A DNA stretch of 11,377 bases, from positions 1-11,377 of the forward strand of contig MU646635.1 of assembly GCA_026770585.1 (NCBI GenBank), written 5' to 3'. The DNA is from Baffinella frigidus (taxonomy: Eukaryota > Cryptophyceae > Cryptomonadales > Baffinellaceae). Positions 1 through 7,048 of this stretch are shown in pieces. The position numbers and the translations under genes are program-made. A model generated the notes under the pieces. The model was not told the origin of the DNA. It saw only the letters and a program-made list of their open reading frames with translations, and made no database searches. Within the stretch, counting starts at the first letter, position 1, and the number at the start of each line of letters is the position of its first letter.

Positions 1-2
1 AA

Positions 3-686
3 ATGACACAAATGGCCTCTGTATGTGCAATTACATCGGTATCCGGTACCAACAAGGGAGTAGCAGAACCTGACCAGAAGCCCGATCAGAGTGACCATGC
101 AATGGATGCATTCTTTGACGATGCTGGCATTCAACGGATAATTGTCTACTTCGCAACACAGAAGCAATTTGGTCTTCACGACACTCTCACGCACGTTCTC
201 GTGAACCTGTTAACAACACAGATCAATCCCCGGTTGACACGGAGTGGAATGTACATATTCAATAACAATCTCCTTATATTCCCATATTCAGAGATGACGG
301 TATCTCAACTCAACTACCTTGAAGCCAAGATCCATCTAGTCAATGAATCAATGACGCAACTCACACCTCTCCTACACCACGACCTACAGCATCGATACGG
401 AATTCGAATCACTAACCACATGGGCGGGTCTTATAGTGTCTCTCTCCAAGTGAAAGAGCCATACTACGTGTGTAAGACCAAAGTTCTTTTTGCTCTCGTC
501 CGCTCCGTGTTCCAAGCAAATCACGACTACGACATATCACTGAAACATCATGCATACAGGGTACTTATGCAGCGCATTATCAGTACCGTGTTGGTCCCAA
601 GAGATACGCTACAGGCTCTGAACGAGTACGTCCAAACATTCACGCATCCACCACAGCCTAACCCGTCGCCGAACCAATCGACTTGA
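3..686 (+). CDS. Unrecognised 227-aa protein, possibly 5'-incomplete
   Basis: An uninterrupted frame of 227 codons ends in TGA at 684-686. The first ATG lies two bases inside the window edge, so the true start may be further upstream; a second in-frame ATG is at 12. The protein is soluble-looking: no signal peptide or membrane segment is evident. It has a mixed alpha/beta composition, alternating hydrophobic stretches around residues 85-115, a His-rich patch near residues 120-135, and a Pro-rich C-terminus (residues about 215-225). I recognise no family. It is the only plus-strand gene of the block and converges on the next gene, overlapping it tail to tail by 29 bp, a compact arrangement more like viral than protist chromosomal genes. 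The smooth amino-acid composition and the length make chance unlikely, but function is unknown. Confidence 0.6.
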   Translation: MTQMASVCAITSVSGTNKGVAEPDQKPDQSDHAMDAFFDDAGIQRIIVYFATQKQFGLHDTLTHVLVNLLTTQINPRLTRSGMYIFNNNLLIFPYSEMTVSQLNYLEAKIHLVNESMTQLTPLLHHDLQHRYGIRITNHMGGSYSVSLQVKEPYYVCKTKVLFALVRSVFQANHDYDISLKHHAYRVLMQRIISTVLVPRDTLQALNEYVQTFTHPPQPNPSPNQST

Positions 687-1875
687 TGTAGAACGCGAGC
701 AGAGTTGCCACGTTTGTCGCCGAAAGGCAATCGCCTTGTGAATTGACCAAGTAAAACCTTACAGCAATGCAGAACCAATTCCATGTGAGTGATTTGGTGT
801 TCAGTGGTAGTTTTTGACCCCGATTTGTCAAGACATGACCAAAATGATGGTCTTCGAAACTGTATTCGATTTCTGGATACATTTGACGCAAACACGGCAA
901 CACGTTTACATCATGCCCTTGTAGTAGAATACCTTCTTGGATTTGTTGCCAGTTGTCTTGCACTCTGCGTTTGTAGTCTGGGTAGTGTCGGTAGACCACC
1001 TGTGAAACACTATTGTAAAAGCCCTTGAAACCATGCTTGTAGTCAAGAAGACAACCAGGCGCCAGGTCGTAGTACATACCTACATTATAGAATTCGTCCA
1101 GGCTAGCTTCGACATGGAAATTCTCAATGTACATGGCGTGCAACACTCGGCAAGTTTCTGCATCTGTTTCATCGACATGTGTACTACTCCTGGCGACATA
1201 CAATGCCCGGTAGAGGATATAAAACAGATTCACAAACATTTTGACTCCTGTTTCACATAGAATCAACAGTGTTGGGTTGAGGGTTGCTGGTTCCACGAAA
1301 CTGAGGTCGTCAAACACCTCCGCGGATTGTGCTGTATGTAGAAAAATACCCAACTGTCTGAACAATGCATCCATATGCATAGTGATGATAGGACCACTTT
1401 TACCATCATTGTGCAGAATCGTGTCCAATATCGCAGACCACTGCCATTGCAGAGATTCCAGGACGTCCCGCAGTTGACGGAGCGACAGTTCTGAGTACTC
1501 AATCTCTGTGTGGGGGAAGAATAACGTGTTTTCCGAACAGCCATATTCGTCGTGTAGAGCGTCTAGTAGCAACCCACAACACAATCGCTTGTCATCAAGC
1601 TTTCGTTCGTGTGCCATTCGACGTGCCAAATACAGGGCGGTAAGGTGTACTTGGTTGTACGTAAATGTGTGACGCACAACCTCCTCGTTTGCATCTGGGA
1701 CCCACAACCACCACAGGAATATTGTGTGCAGGGCATGTTCTTCCGTCGACTGCTCTTCCGTCGACTGCTCTTCCATCGGCTGTGCTTCCGTCGAATGTGT
1801 GTATGTGTCATTAATTTTGTCGAAAAGTAAAAGTCTTCGTGTTACATATTCGAATATGCAACTATCTCGCGGCAT
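658..1875 (-). CDS. Unrecognised 405-aa protein with Ser-Thr-Glu-Glu-Gln repeats
   Basis: The frame is open from 1884 to the TAG at 658-660. I chose the ATG at 1875 because the more upstream start-like codon at 1884 is GTG, unlikely in a eukaryotic or viral setting; another ATG at 1776 would give a 369-aa form lacking the N-terminal 36 residues. Residues about 28-47 contain pentapeptide repeats of the STEEQ type encoded by a 15-bp tandem repeat, giving an acidic, probably disordered linker. The remainder is globular in composition with many aromatic residues (Trp, Tyr, Phe) and a hydrophobic stretch at about 201-228 that could be a membrane helix or a buried helix. No catalytic motif is recognised; a GKSG string near residue 158 lacks the context of a P-loop. 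Its start overlaps the end of the upstream 236-aa gene by 14 bp on the same strand, so the two could share a transcript. Confidence 0.72.
   Translation of the reverse strand: MPRDSCIFEYVTRRLLLFDKINDTYTHSTEAQPMEEQSTEEQSTEEHALHTIFLWWLWVPDANEEVVRHTFTYNQVHLTALYLARRMAHERKLDDKRLCCGLLLDALHDEYGCSENTLFFPHTEIEYSELSLRQLRDVLESLQWQWSAILDTILHNDGKSGPIITMHMDALFRQLGIFLHTAQSAEVFDDLSFVEPATLNPTLLILCETGVKMFVNLFYILYRALYVARSSTHVDETDAETCRVLHAMYIENFHVEASLDEFYNVGMYYDLAPGCLLDYKHGFKGFYNSVSQVVYRHYPDYKRRVQDNWQQIQEGILLQGHDVNVLPCLRQMYPEIEYSFEDHHFGHVLTNRGQKLPLNTKSLTWNWFCIAVRFYLVNSQGDCLSATNVATLLAFYIKSIGSATG
1739..1798 (-). repeat. 15-bp in-frame tandem repeat inside the 405-aa gene
   Basis: Four tandem 15-bp units run across 1739-1753, 1754-1768, 1769-1783 and 1784-1798 (plus-strand unit begins tcttccgtcgac). 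The first two are identical and the others differ at a few bases. Read on the minus strand they encode the pentapeptide STEEQ and variants. Unit length is a multiple of three, so copy number can vary without breaking the frame. Confidence 0.85.
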
Positions 1876-2572
1876 CCCTCTCACTTGGATTTATTTTCTT
1901 TCGCGCGAAACGATCAATGTCAACGTTTGTGGTAAGATTTGTTTTTTCTAGCAAGTCTTCTGACTCGTGCTCTCCTAGCTCTTGTTCTGAATCCCCACCA
2001 TCGACTACGACCGCATTCACAAGTTCTTCATCCACAAGTTCCTCGACCAGTTCGTCAAACCAGGCTTCATATTTGCCTGTATTGTACACCTTGTTGCGGA
2101 GGAACCGGTTGGTGGTGTATTGGTTCACCACCAAGTCCACAAGCATACGAACAATAAGTAAATCAAATTGTGAAAACACCAATGCAATGCTTGCGATAGA
2201 CATTACAGAGCAGTACACTGCCCAAAGCTGTGAGATGCAGAGACAGGTAGTTTTACTGTATGGGATATACCGGTTCTTGTGGTCACAGATACAGTTTTGC
2301 ATCCAAGGAGATATTGCATCACCAGCAATATCATTGATAGCAGTTGAGACTACCACAAATCCGAACACTGCACCCCACCGCGACCACGTGTTCAGGTTCA
2401 TGCCAAGGTATACCAGATGTTCGTTGGGCCCAAATTGCATGTAGTTGGTGGAGAAGATGCCTAACCAAGCAAAGAGAACCATGACAATTGCAAACCAAAC
2501 ACAGAGTCCTGCCATGGTTACTCTCTTGTCATCAAAAAATTTATTCAATGCACGTTCCAAAAACGCTATCAT
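1862..2572 (-). CDS. Small multi-pass membrane protein with acidic cytosolic-type tail (236 aa)
   Basis: ATG at 2570-2572 and TAG at 1862-1864 define 236 codons. Hydropathy by eye gives four membrane segments: residues about 18-40, 66-80, 113-133 and 136-150. An N-terminal stretch of 17 mostly polar residues (FFDDKR) precedes the first. Between segments 2 and 3 lies a polar loop with Asp81, Asp85, Pro89-Trp90, two nearby cysteines (94, 96) and a basic patch; after segment 4 comes a tail of about 85 residues with strong acidic character between about 170 and 213 and a basic Arg-Lys-Lys patch near 224. The order NTW-x2-W, then ND, then PW, then SQ-x-D between helices gives an impression of membrane proteins I associate with algal large DNA viruses, but I cannot name a family, so treat that as inference. 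It lies 61 bp after the 624-codon ORF on the same strand and overlaps the 405-aa gene by 14 bp. Confidence 0.75.
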   Translation of the reverse strand: MIAFLERALNKFFDDKRVTMAGLCVWFAIVMVLFAWLGIFSTNYMQFGPNEHLVYLGMNLNTWSRWGAVFGFVVVSTAINDIAGDAISPWMQNCICDHKNRYIPYSKTTCLCISQLWAVYCSVMSIASIALVFSQFDLLIVRMLVDLVVNQYTTNRFLRNKVYNTGKYEAWFDELVEELVDEELVNAVVVDGGDSEQELGEHESEDLLEKTNLTTNVDIDRFARKKINPSERDAAR

Positions 2573-2633
2573 GTTAATCAGTGTGACACAGTCTGGACCA
2601 TGACGTCAACACAACCGTGTAAATAGATTTACT
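2573..2633 (-). promoter_or_regulatory. Intergenic spacer with a CRE-like palindrome ahead of the membrane-protein gene
   Basis: This 61-bp gap is the only true intergenic space in the gene block. It contains the perfect 8-bp palindrome TGACGTCA at 2601-2608, which matches the consensus CRE bound by eukaryotic bZIP factors, about 30 bp upstream of the ATG. AT-rich sequence at 2621-2633 could supply a TATA-like element. An AATAAA reads on the minus strand at 2540-2545, inside the downstream gene, and could serve as the poly(A) signal of the preceding ORF. All regulatory roles are inferred from motif matches; an 8-bp palindrome in one place can be chance. Confidence 0.25.
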
Positions 2634-4508
2634 TTAACGAGAAACAGAAACACATTTCTTTTTGTCACGGTGTTTGTTCCCTTGCGTTGCAATCCCATCA
2701 AAGTATTGTAGTAACTGTTGAGTATCTCGGATGTAGCCGGTCATGTACATCGGCACACAGTGTTTGGAACACAATGATACTGTCGTCATCGAAAAGGTTG
2801 CCACGTCCACCAACTCCATTGGTACTGTGTTACACTGCCGACGACAGAAGAGACAGAACTGCCGTGGTCTTACCTTACGTGTAGACCCCACAGTCGATGC
2901 GACCTGCTTTTTGTGTACCGACACGGTGTGATTAACATGCTGACATTGCATAATTTCACAACCAGTACCTGTCCACATATACACCTCGATGCAGTATGGA
3001 CAAATGTAGAAACTGTTCCTCTCAATGATCAGTAACTTACCAAGCAGGTTGACATTCACCAGATACTTACTTTCTGTACACTTGTTGCAAATAATGGTGC
3101 TCGTCTGCATACACATACGCGTGTTATTGATAAGCGTGTTTGAAACCATACTTTGCTTGACCGTCGTGACGCAATAGAGGCAAACGGTCTTGTTGCATAC
3201 ACTGTATACCAACTGGTTATTAGCCTCGAACTTTTTCAGCAGCACCTTTGTCTGTTTGACAGCAAAATTGGTTGGTAGCTCGCGAACGTGAACCAGGCCA
3301 TGCATGATTTCAGTGTTTTGAACCAAGGTGTGTATAACTTGTTCCGAAACGGTGTTGTCATGCTGTAGCATCACCCTGATGATCGAGTCGTAGAGAAACG
3401 ACGGTTCCATATTCCAACAGCACATGGGTGACTCTTGCACAACCCGTAGGAAAAGATCGTTGCTGTACATGGCGGAATCCCACACCGTAGACAACTTGCG
3501 GAGAGCAAACACATTCCCGACATGTGTGTACAGCTTCGTTCCAATCCGTGTGGTGCGGATAATCTTGTCTGTGATACGAAAGGCTGCTTGGTCCAGCAAC
3601 GCCCAGTCTAGACAGTCTGACTGCAGCGTCGTCTGTCGAAAATGGTCACACGTTGTCTGACAGAGGTTGACGTACGTTTCGTAGTGCAGACATCGTTGAA
3701 CCAATTGCTTTTCGACCGAAGCATGGTGTTCCATCATGTAAACAAAATACTCCATGAAGCAAATGCGCATAATATTGATATTGCTCATTATAAACTTTTC
3801 CTGTTCCGCGGGTGCTGCAATCAAAAGTGCTCGAATTTGTATCACCAACTGTTTGCGGATCCCAAAAATTGGGAACTTGCTTGCATGGGGGTACAACCCA
3901 AGAAGTGTACCATACAAAACATTGATGTAGACGGCGTACAGCACAGTATCGTTGGTATCTATGTTGGTGCATGTGCTCTTATCGGTACATGGTGGCTGTT
4001 TACTCTTTCTGATGCATGGGATGCTATACCGAAAAATGTTTTCCTGTAGTACAGAACCAAACCATCCATAGGTGAACCGGTGACGGAACACCCACAGCAG
4101 GTCAGGTAGGTTACTGATTTGTGGCGTGTCGTTATGCTTGAGATACAAACTTTGTAGCGACACCGTGCCGAGACATTTGTTTCCATGGTCCGCAAAAAGA
4201 CATGCAAAAATGCGTCGATCAATTTCCACTTGCGCCAATTCATCTCCATACTGAACCCTACTGTGCCAATATTGCAATTCGTCATTGACCGTAGCGTCGT
4301 TTACACAATACTGGATAGCAGAAGTCACTTGAGCAACTTGCGGTACTGTATCGATACGACCCCCAGTATCACTATTCCTTACACCGAGACCCCCCGTCAA
4401 ACTGTGACCATCCACCCCCGCAACACGGTTTTCTTTATCGCCCCCGCCACCCGTCGTGTAGATGCGAACCAAGGTGGTGAGCGCGATTTTCTGGATCAAC
4501 TCAAGCAC
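2634..4508 (-). CDS. 624-codon ORF with C-terminal Cys/His zinc-binding region, apparently 5'-truncated
   Basis: TAA is at 2634-2636. The frame stays open to a stop at 4560-4562, but there is no ATG at the 5' end: position 4506-4508 is GTG and the first internal ATG comes near residue 240. The first codons (4501-4544) lie in a repeat shared with 4762-4804, so the authentic N-terminus seems to have been lost; residues 1-55 are Gly-rich and look poorly coding, while convincing protein begins near residue 60. Residues about 60-430 are helical in composition without a recognised motif. Residues 438-584 hold a regular series of metal-ligand candidates: Cys443/446, Cys474/477, Cys503/506 (inside FYICPYC), Cys517 and 522, Cys552/555/559 and Cys580/His583/Cys584. 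Spacing suggests at least two zinc sites of ribbon or treble-clef type, used for nucleic-acid or protein binding. The C-terminus is basic. An alternative to truncation is a spliced 5' exon outside the ORF. Function is not known. Confidence 0.68.
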   Translation of the reverse strand: MLELIQKIALTTLVRIYTTGGGGDKENRVAGVDGHSLTGGLGVRNSDTGGRIDTVPQVAQVTSAIQYCVNDATVNDELQYWHSRVQYGDELAQVEIDRRIFACLFADHGNKCLGTVSLQSLYLKHNDTPQISNLPDLLWVFRHRFTYGWFGSVLQENIFRYSIPCIRKSKQPPCTDKSTCTNIDTNDTVLYAVYINVLYGTLLGLYPHASKFPIFGIRKQLVIQIRALLIAAPAEQEKFIMSNINIMRICFMEYFVYMMEHHASVEKQLVQRCLHYETYVNLCQTTCDHFRQTTLQSDCLDWALLDQAAFRITDKIIRTTRIGTKLYTHVGNVFALRKLSTVWDSAMYSNDLFLRVVQESPMCCWNMEPSFLYDSIIRVMLQHDNTVSEQVIHTLVQNTEIMHGLVHVRELPTNFAVKQTKVLLKKFEANNQLVYSVCNKTVCLYCVTTVKQSMVSNTLINNTRMCMQTSTIICNKCTESKYLVNVNLLGKLLIIERNSFYICPYCIEVYMWTGTGCEIMQCQHVNHTVSVHKKQVASTVGSTRKVRPRQFCLFCRRQCNTVPMELVDVATFSMTTVSLCSKHCVPMYMTGYIRDTQQLLQYFDGIATQGNKHRDKKKCVSVSR

Positions 4509-4544
4509 CCCAAGAGAACCAACCTGTATCCCCTCTTCACGAGC
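4501..4544 (+). repeat. Junction repeat, copy 1
   Basis: This stretch is nearly the same as 4762-4804, sharing the core agagaacc then a 19-base run cctgtatcccctcttcacg. It covers the extreme 5' end of the 624-codon ORF and marks the point where the gene block gives way to repeat-rich DNA. A shorter relative of its core (gaagagaacca) also occurs within the repeats at 8658 and 9069. Confidence 0.8.
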
Positions 4545-4561
4545 CTCTGCACTGGAGAGCT

Positions 4562-4761
4562 AAACGCGATCCGAAAGCAAAAATGCTTTCTTTGCAGTCC
4601 TTTCTGCGGAAGGGCGTGTCGTTGGGCGAGGCTCACATATGTTGGGAGAAATTAAAACCTCGAGGACCTAAAGGGGGCGTGTTGCACCATGGATACCATG
4701 AGCCTCAGAGCGGCTGACTTGGGCTCGGTGTGTGTGCGAGCGCGTTGCTCTGGGGGATACC
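4562..4761. other. Non-coding stretch after the gene block
   Basis: No gene is supported. A small perfect hairpin sits at 4573-4590 (arms gaaagca and tgctttc, loop of four A). A related sequence beginning gatccgaaag recurs at 9195. The phrase ggacctaaag (4663-4672) recurs near 9268, and a related form near 7290. The 105-codon frame from 4689 crosses the junction repeat and reads like translated repeat, so it is not called. Confidence 0.5.
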
Positions 4762-4804
4762 TCAAACACAAGAAGAGAACCACCCTGTATCCCCTCTTCA
4801 CGAG
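4762..4804 (+). repeat. Junction repeat, copy 2
   Basis: Second copy of the repeat at 4501-4544, in direct orientation 261 bp downstream, with only a few substitutions and one or two small gaps. Its presence outside any gene shows that the copy at the ORF edge is repeat DNA rather than conserved coding sequence. Confidence 0.8.
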
Positions 4805-4874
4805 AAGGAGGCCAATCCTTCCACCAACCCTCACGGAGAGACCAAATGGCCGAAACCCTTTGAGCCATTTTCCC

Positions 4875-4907
4875 TTGCCAGACCCCCCAGATCGGGGGGG
4901 CTGGCAA
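4875..4907. repeat. GC-rich hairpin
   Basis: Arms ttgccag (4875-4881) and ctggcaa (4901-4907) continue, after one mismatch, into six C (4883-4888) facing six G (4894-4899), with loop agatc. Stem of 13 pairs plus one mismatch. Intrinsic-terminator shape without a following T run. Confidence 0.7.
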
Positions 4908-5297
4908 AAGTCAATTTTGGGCTACAACCTCTATTCTCCCTTCAAAAAATCAACTTTTGGCGAAATCGAGAAAAGGTCGAGAATTGACAATTTGGTCCCC
5001 CCGTGAGGGCTGGTGGTTCCTCCGAGGCTCGTCACCTGTTTTAAAATGGCGGGGCACTTTTAAAAAGGAGTTGCGAACCAAGCGTGACTGCACCACGGGA
5101 GAAAGGGGACTCGGTCGGGCCCGGATGGGTCGGGTCGGGGAGCTCATCCGTAGATTGTTCCCATCTCCTCAAGACTGAGGTGGGCGTGGTCTTCGATGTG
5201 AGTGTAATACAAAGCACCAAAGCACCAAAGGGTGGGGAGTGGAGGCCCCGTCCCCGCCGAGGGCAAACGGTGCGTAGTTAGTAAGTTGAGGTTAGTA
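4908..5297. other. Non-coding stretch with one dispersed repeat
   Basis: No convincing gene. It holds a 28-bp segment at 5022-5049 (ccgaggctcgtcacctgt then a T/A run) that returns almost unchanged at 7020-7048. The short frames here overlap each other and have compositions expected of GC-rich random sequence. Confidence 0.5.
5022..5049 (+). repeat. 28-bp dispersed repeat, copy 1
   Basis: Begins ccgaggctcgtcacctg and ends in ttttaaaatgg. The copy at 7020-7048 is identical except for one extra T in the T run. Function unknown. Confidence 0.8.
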
Positions 5298-5324
5298 AAG
5301 AAGAAGAAGAAGAAGAAGAAGAAG
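5298..5324 (+). repeat. AAG trinucleotide microsatellite
   Basis: Nine perfect AAG units. Frames crossing it give poly-Lys/Arg or poly-Phe and are artefacts. Confidence 0.95.
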
Positions 5325-5370
5325 GGGAGCTGTACGCCAACGAACGCGCCTGTCCCGCTCACAGCCAAGG

Positions 5371-5640
5371 CTAGGGGTTCGGGGGTTTGAGGGTTTAGGG
5401 TTTAGGGCGTAGGGTTTAGGGTTTTGGATTTAGGGTTGAGGGTTGAGGGTTTAGGTTTTAGGGTTTAGGTTTTACTGTTTAAGGTGTAGGGTGTAGGGTT
5501 AGGTCCTCTGGATCGAGAGAGCGGAGGAACAAGCTGCCGTGGTTTAGGGTTTCGGGTTTAGAGTGTAGGGTTGAGAGTTTTGGGGGTTGGGTTTAGGTTT
5601 TACGGTTTAGGGTTTAGGGTTTAGGGTTTAGGGTTTAGGG
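5371..5640 (+). repeat. Interstitial telomere-like tract, G-rich on plus strand
   Basis: Degenerate TTTAGGG units run from 5371 to about 5497, are interrupted by about 45 bp of unrelated sequence (5498-5540), and resume to 5640. The last five units (5606-5640) are perfect TTTAGGG, followed by a TTCAG variant. Variants include TTGAGGG, TGTAGGG and TTTTAGGG. TTTAGGG is the telomeric repeat of most plants and many algal and other protist lineages, so this is either an old internal telomere remnant or a subtelomeric array. Confidence 0.9.
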
Positions 5641-5704
5641 TTCAGAAATTGCCCCACCCTCCGACGCAGGGCTCACCGCAGCCTTTCCCATCTGCCCCCT
5701 TTAT

Positions 5705-5793
5705 AATTAATTCCCTACAATGCAAGATCTGACATTTTTTGTTGAATAAGTACTTCATACATTGCACACCCTGATCTTGCATTTCTATGTCAC
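5705..5793 (+). repeat. Hairpin-ended dispersed element, copy 1
   Basis: Starts aattaattccctacaatg and contains a perfect 11-bp inverted repeat: aatgcaagatc at 5719-5729 and gatcttgcatt at 5773-5783, with a 43-bp interior. A second copy is at 7159-7244. The arms and the sequence just outside them are conserved, while the interior differs by substitutions and small indels (40 bp in copy 2). This could be a tiny non-autonomous element or a conserved stem-loop. Confidence 0.8.
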
Positions 5794-6084
5794 CATCCAC
5801 ATGGTGGACCACGGACCTTTCATCAAAAGTCAACTTGCCCCGCGGCAATTAACTTTAATGCTTTTCTGAGGCAACTCTGGTCACATTACCCTAGTCTGGC
5901 CCACGAGGCATGGTGAAGGCGACCCATCAGTTTTGAGCTCGGCAACCCATAAAACTGGCCAGTTTCAGCCCATACAAATTTGGCAACCCATACAAATGGG
6001 CAGTTTTTAGCAAAAAACACCAGTTTTTACCGGGAATTAGGTGTTTCACTATACAAGGTATCTGTAAACTCACCTGTGAGTCCC
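5794..6084. other. Non-coding spacer with short direct repeats
   Basis: No gene. The word ggcaacccata occurs at about 5941 and 5982, and cccatacaaat at about 5969 and 5986, making a loosely repetitive segment with a tiny palindrome around cccatacaaatggg. The cagttttta word appears twice near 6001-6027. Confidence 0.5.
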
Positions 6085-6483
6085 TTCGAGTGAATCCTGA
6101 GTCCCTCTGAGTAAATCCTGGGTCTTTTTGACGGAATCCTGAGTCTTTCTGGGCGAATCCTGAGTTTTCTTGGGTAAATCCTGAGTTTTTCTGACTAAAC
6201 CTTGCGTCTTTCTGAGTGAATCCTGGGTCGTTCTGGGTGAATCCTGAGTCTTTCTGACTGAATCCTGAGTATTTTGGACTGAATCTTGAGTCTTTCGGGT
6301 CAAATCCTGAGTCTTGCTGTGTGAATCCCGAGTCTTTCTCACTAAATCCTGAGTCTTTATTGGTGAATACTGATTCTTTCTGACTAAATCCCGAGTGATC
6401 CTGACTGAATCCTGGGTCATCCTGTCTGAATCCTGAGTCATCCTGGCTGAATCCTGAATCATCCTGACTAAATGTTGAGTCAT
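6085..6483 (-). repeat. 21-bp minisatellite, about 19 units, open as heptapeptides
   Basis: Nineteen consecutive 21-bp units occupy the interval (plus-strand consensus roughly gaatcctgagtctttctgac plus one base). Read on the minus strand from an ATG at 6498 to a stop at 6070, they give a 142-aa frame of heptads of the form KTQDSVR with many substitutions. There are no frameshifts or stops despite roughly 20-30% divergence between units, which hints at coding constraint, but a 21-bp period keeps any stop-free unit open, so a simple satellite explains it as well. Further decayed units occur at about 6610-6690, beyond a C-rich telomere-like tract. I annotate it as a repeat with a possible low-complexity protein. 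Confidence 0.85.
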
Positions 6484-6495
6484 CCTGACCATGCT

Positions 6496-6560
6496 CAACT
6501 CTAAACCCTAAACCCCAAACTCCAAACCCTAAACCCCAAACCTCCAGCCATTAACCCGGA
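6496..6560 (-). repeat. Interstitial telomere-like tract, C-rich on plus strand
   Basis: Contains CCCTAAA and CCCCAAA words (for example around 6503-6540). This is the opposite orientation to the tract at 5371-5640, so the two converge, as in end-to-end joined chromosome ends, with the minisatellite between them. Confidence 0.75.
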
Positions 6561-6609
6561 ACCCGAAACACTACACACTATACACACTTGCACAAAACCA
6601 AGTCGGTCT

Positions 6610-6690
6610 GATGGAATCCTGAGTCGTCTTGAGTGAATTCTGAGTTGTTTTCACGGAATGTTTTCACTGAATCCTGAGTCGTCCTGAGCA
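6610..6690. repeat. Decayed outlying units of the 21-bp minisatellite
   Basis: The words gaatcctgagtcgt and gaattctgagttgt recur with near-21-bp spacing, in the same orientation as the main array, but separated from it by about 125 bp containing telomere-like DNA. This suggests the telomeric tract was inserted into, or recombined with, a once longer satellite. Confidence 0.65.
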
Positions 6691-6859
6691 AATTTTACCT
6701 GAAACGTGGGGGCAAAGTTAGTGAGAGTGTTCTACGGAGAGTCCAGAACATTTGAACATGATACAAACGGCCAACATTCCAATGAGCAACGACCATGTGC
6801 GCTTCGTGCGTGGAAGGGAAAACATTGACCTTGAAAACGGGTGCCCTACATCCCAGCCA

Positions 6860-6881
6860 TTTTTAGTTTTTAAACTAAAAA
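6860..6881. repeat. AT-rich perfect palindrome
   Basis: Arms tttttagttt (6860-6869) and aaactaaaaa (6872-6881) with a two-base centre. Sits inside the 71-codon frame, which argues mildly against that frame being a gene. Confidence 0.75.
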
Positions 6882-7019
6882 CTGGTAGTGATGAAGACTG
6901 GTTGATGGGTTCTCGTAGGCCACACTATGTTACCCCTCGGAATCCGAGTGCATCGAAACCCTCGTAGTCCACCGAGTGGTTATGCCTGATTAATTCTCGA
7001 GGCCGTTCCGGAAAAAAAC

Positions 7020-7048
7020 CCGAGGCTCGTCACCTGTTTTTAAAATGG
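7020..7048 (+). repeat. 28-bp dispersed repeat, copy 2
   Basis: Same as 5022-5049 with one additional T in the T run. The sequences flanking the two copies are unrelated. Confidence 0.8.

Noticed and set aside
548-1544. Additional frames of 75-115 codons within the 405-aa gene.
   Set aside because: They are out-of-frame shadows of the longer ORF with no independent support.
4689-5006. 105-codon plus-strand frame beside the gene block.
   Set aside because: Crosses junction repeat copy 2 and the C/G hairpin, with Pro/Arg-rich composition typical of translated GC-rich non-coding DNA.
6752-6967. 71-codon plus-strand frame in the gene-free half.
   Set aside because: Short, no recognised motif, includes a perfect AT palindrome. 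It cannot be told from a chance frame.
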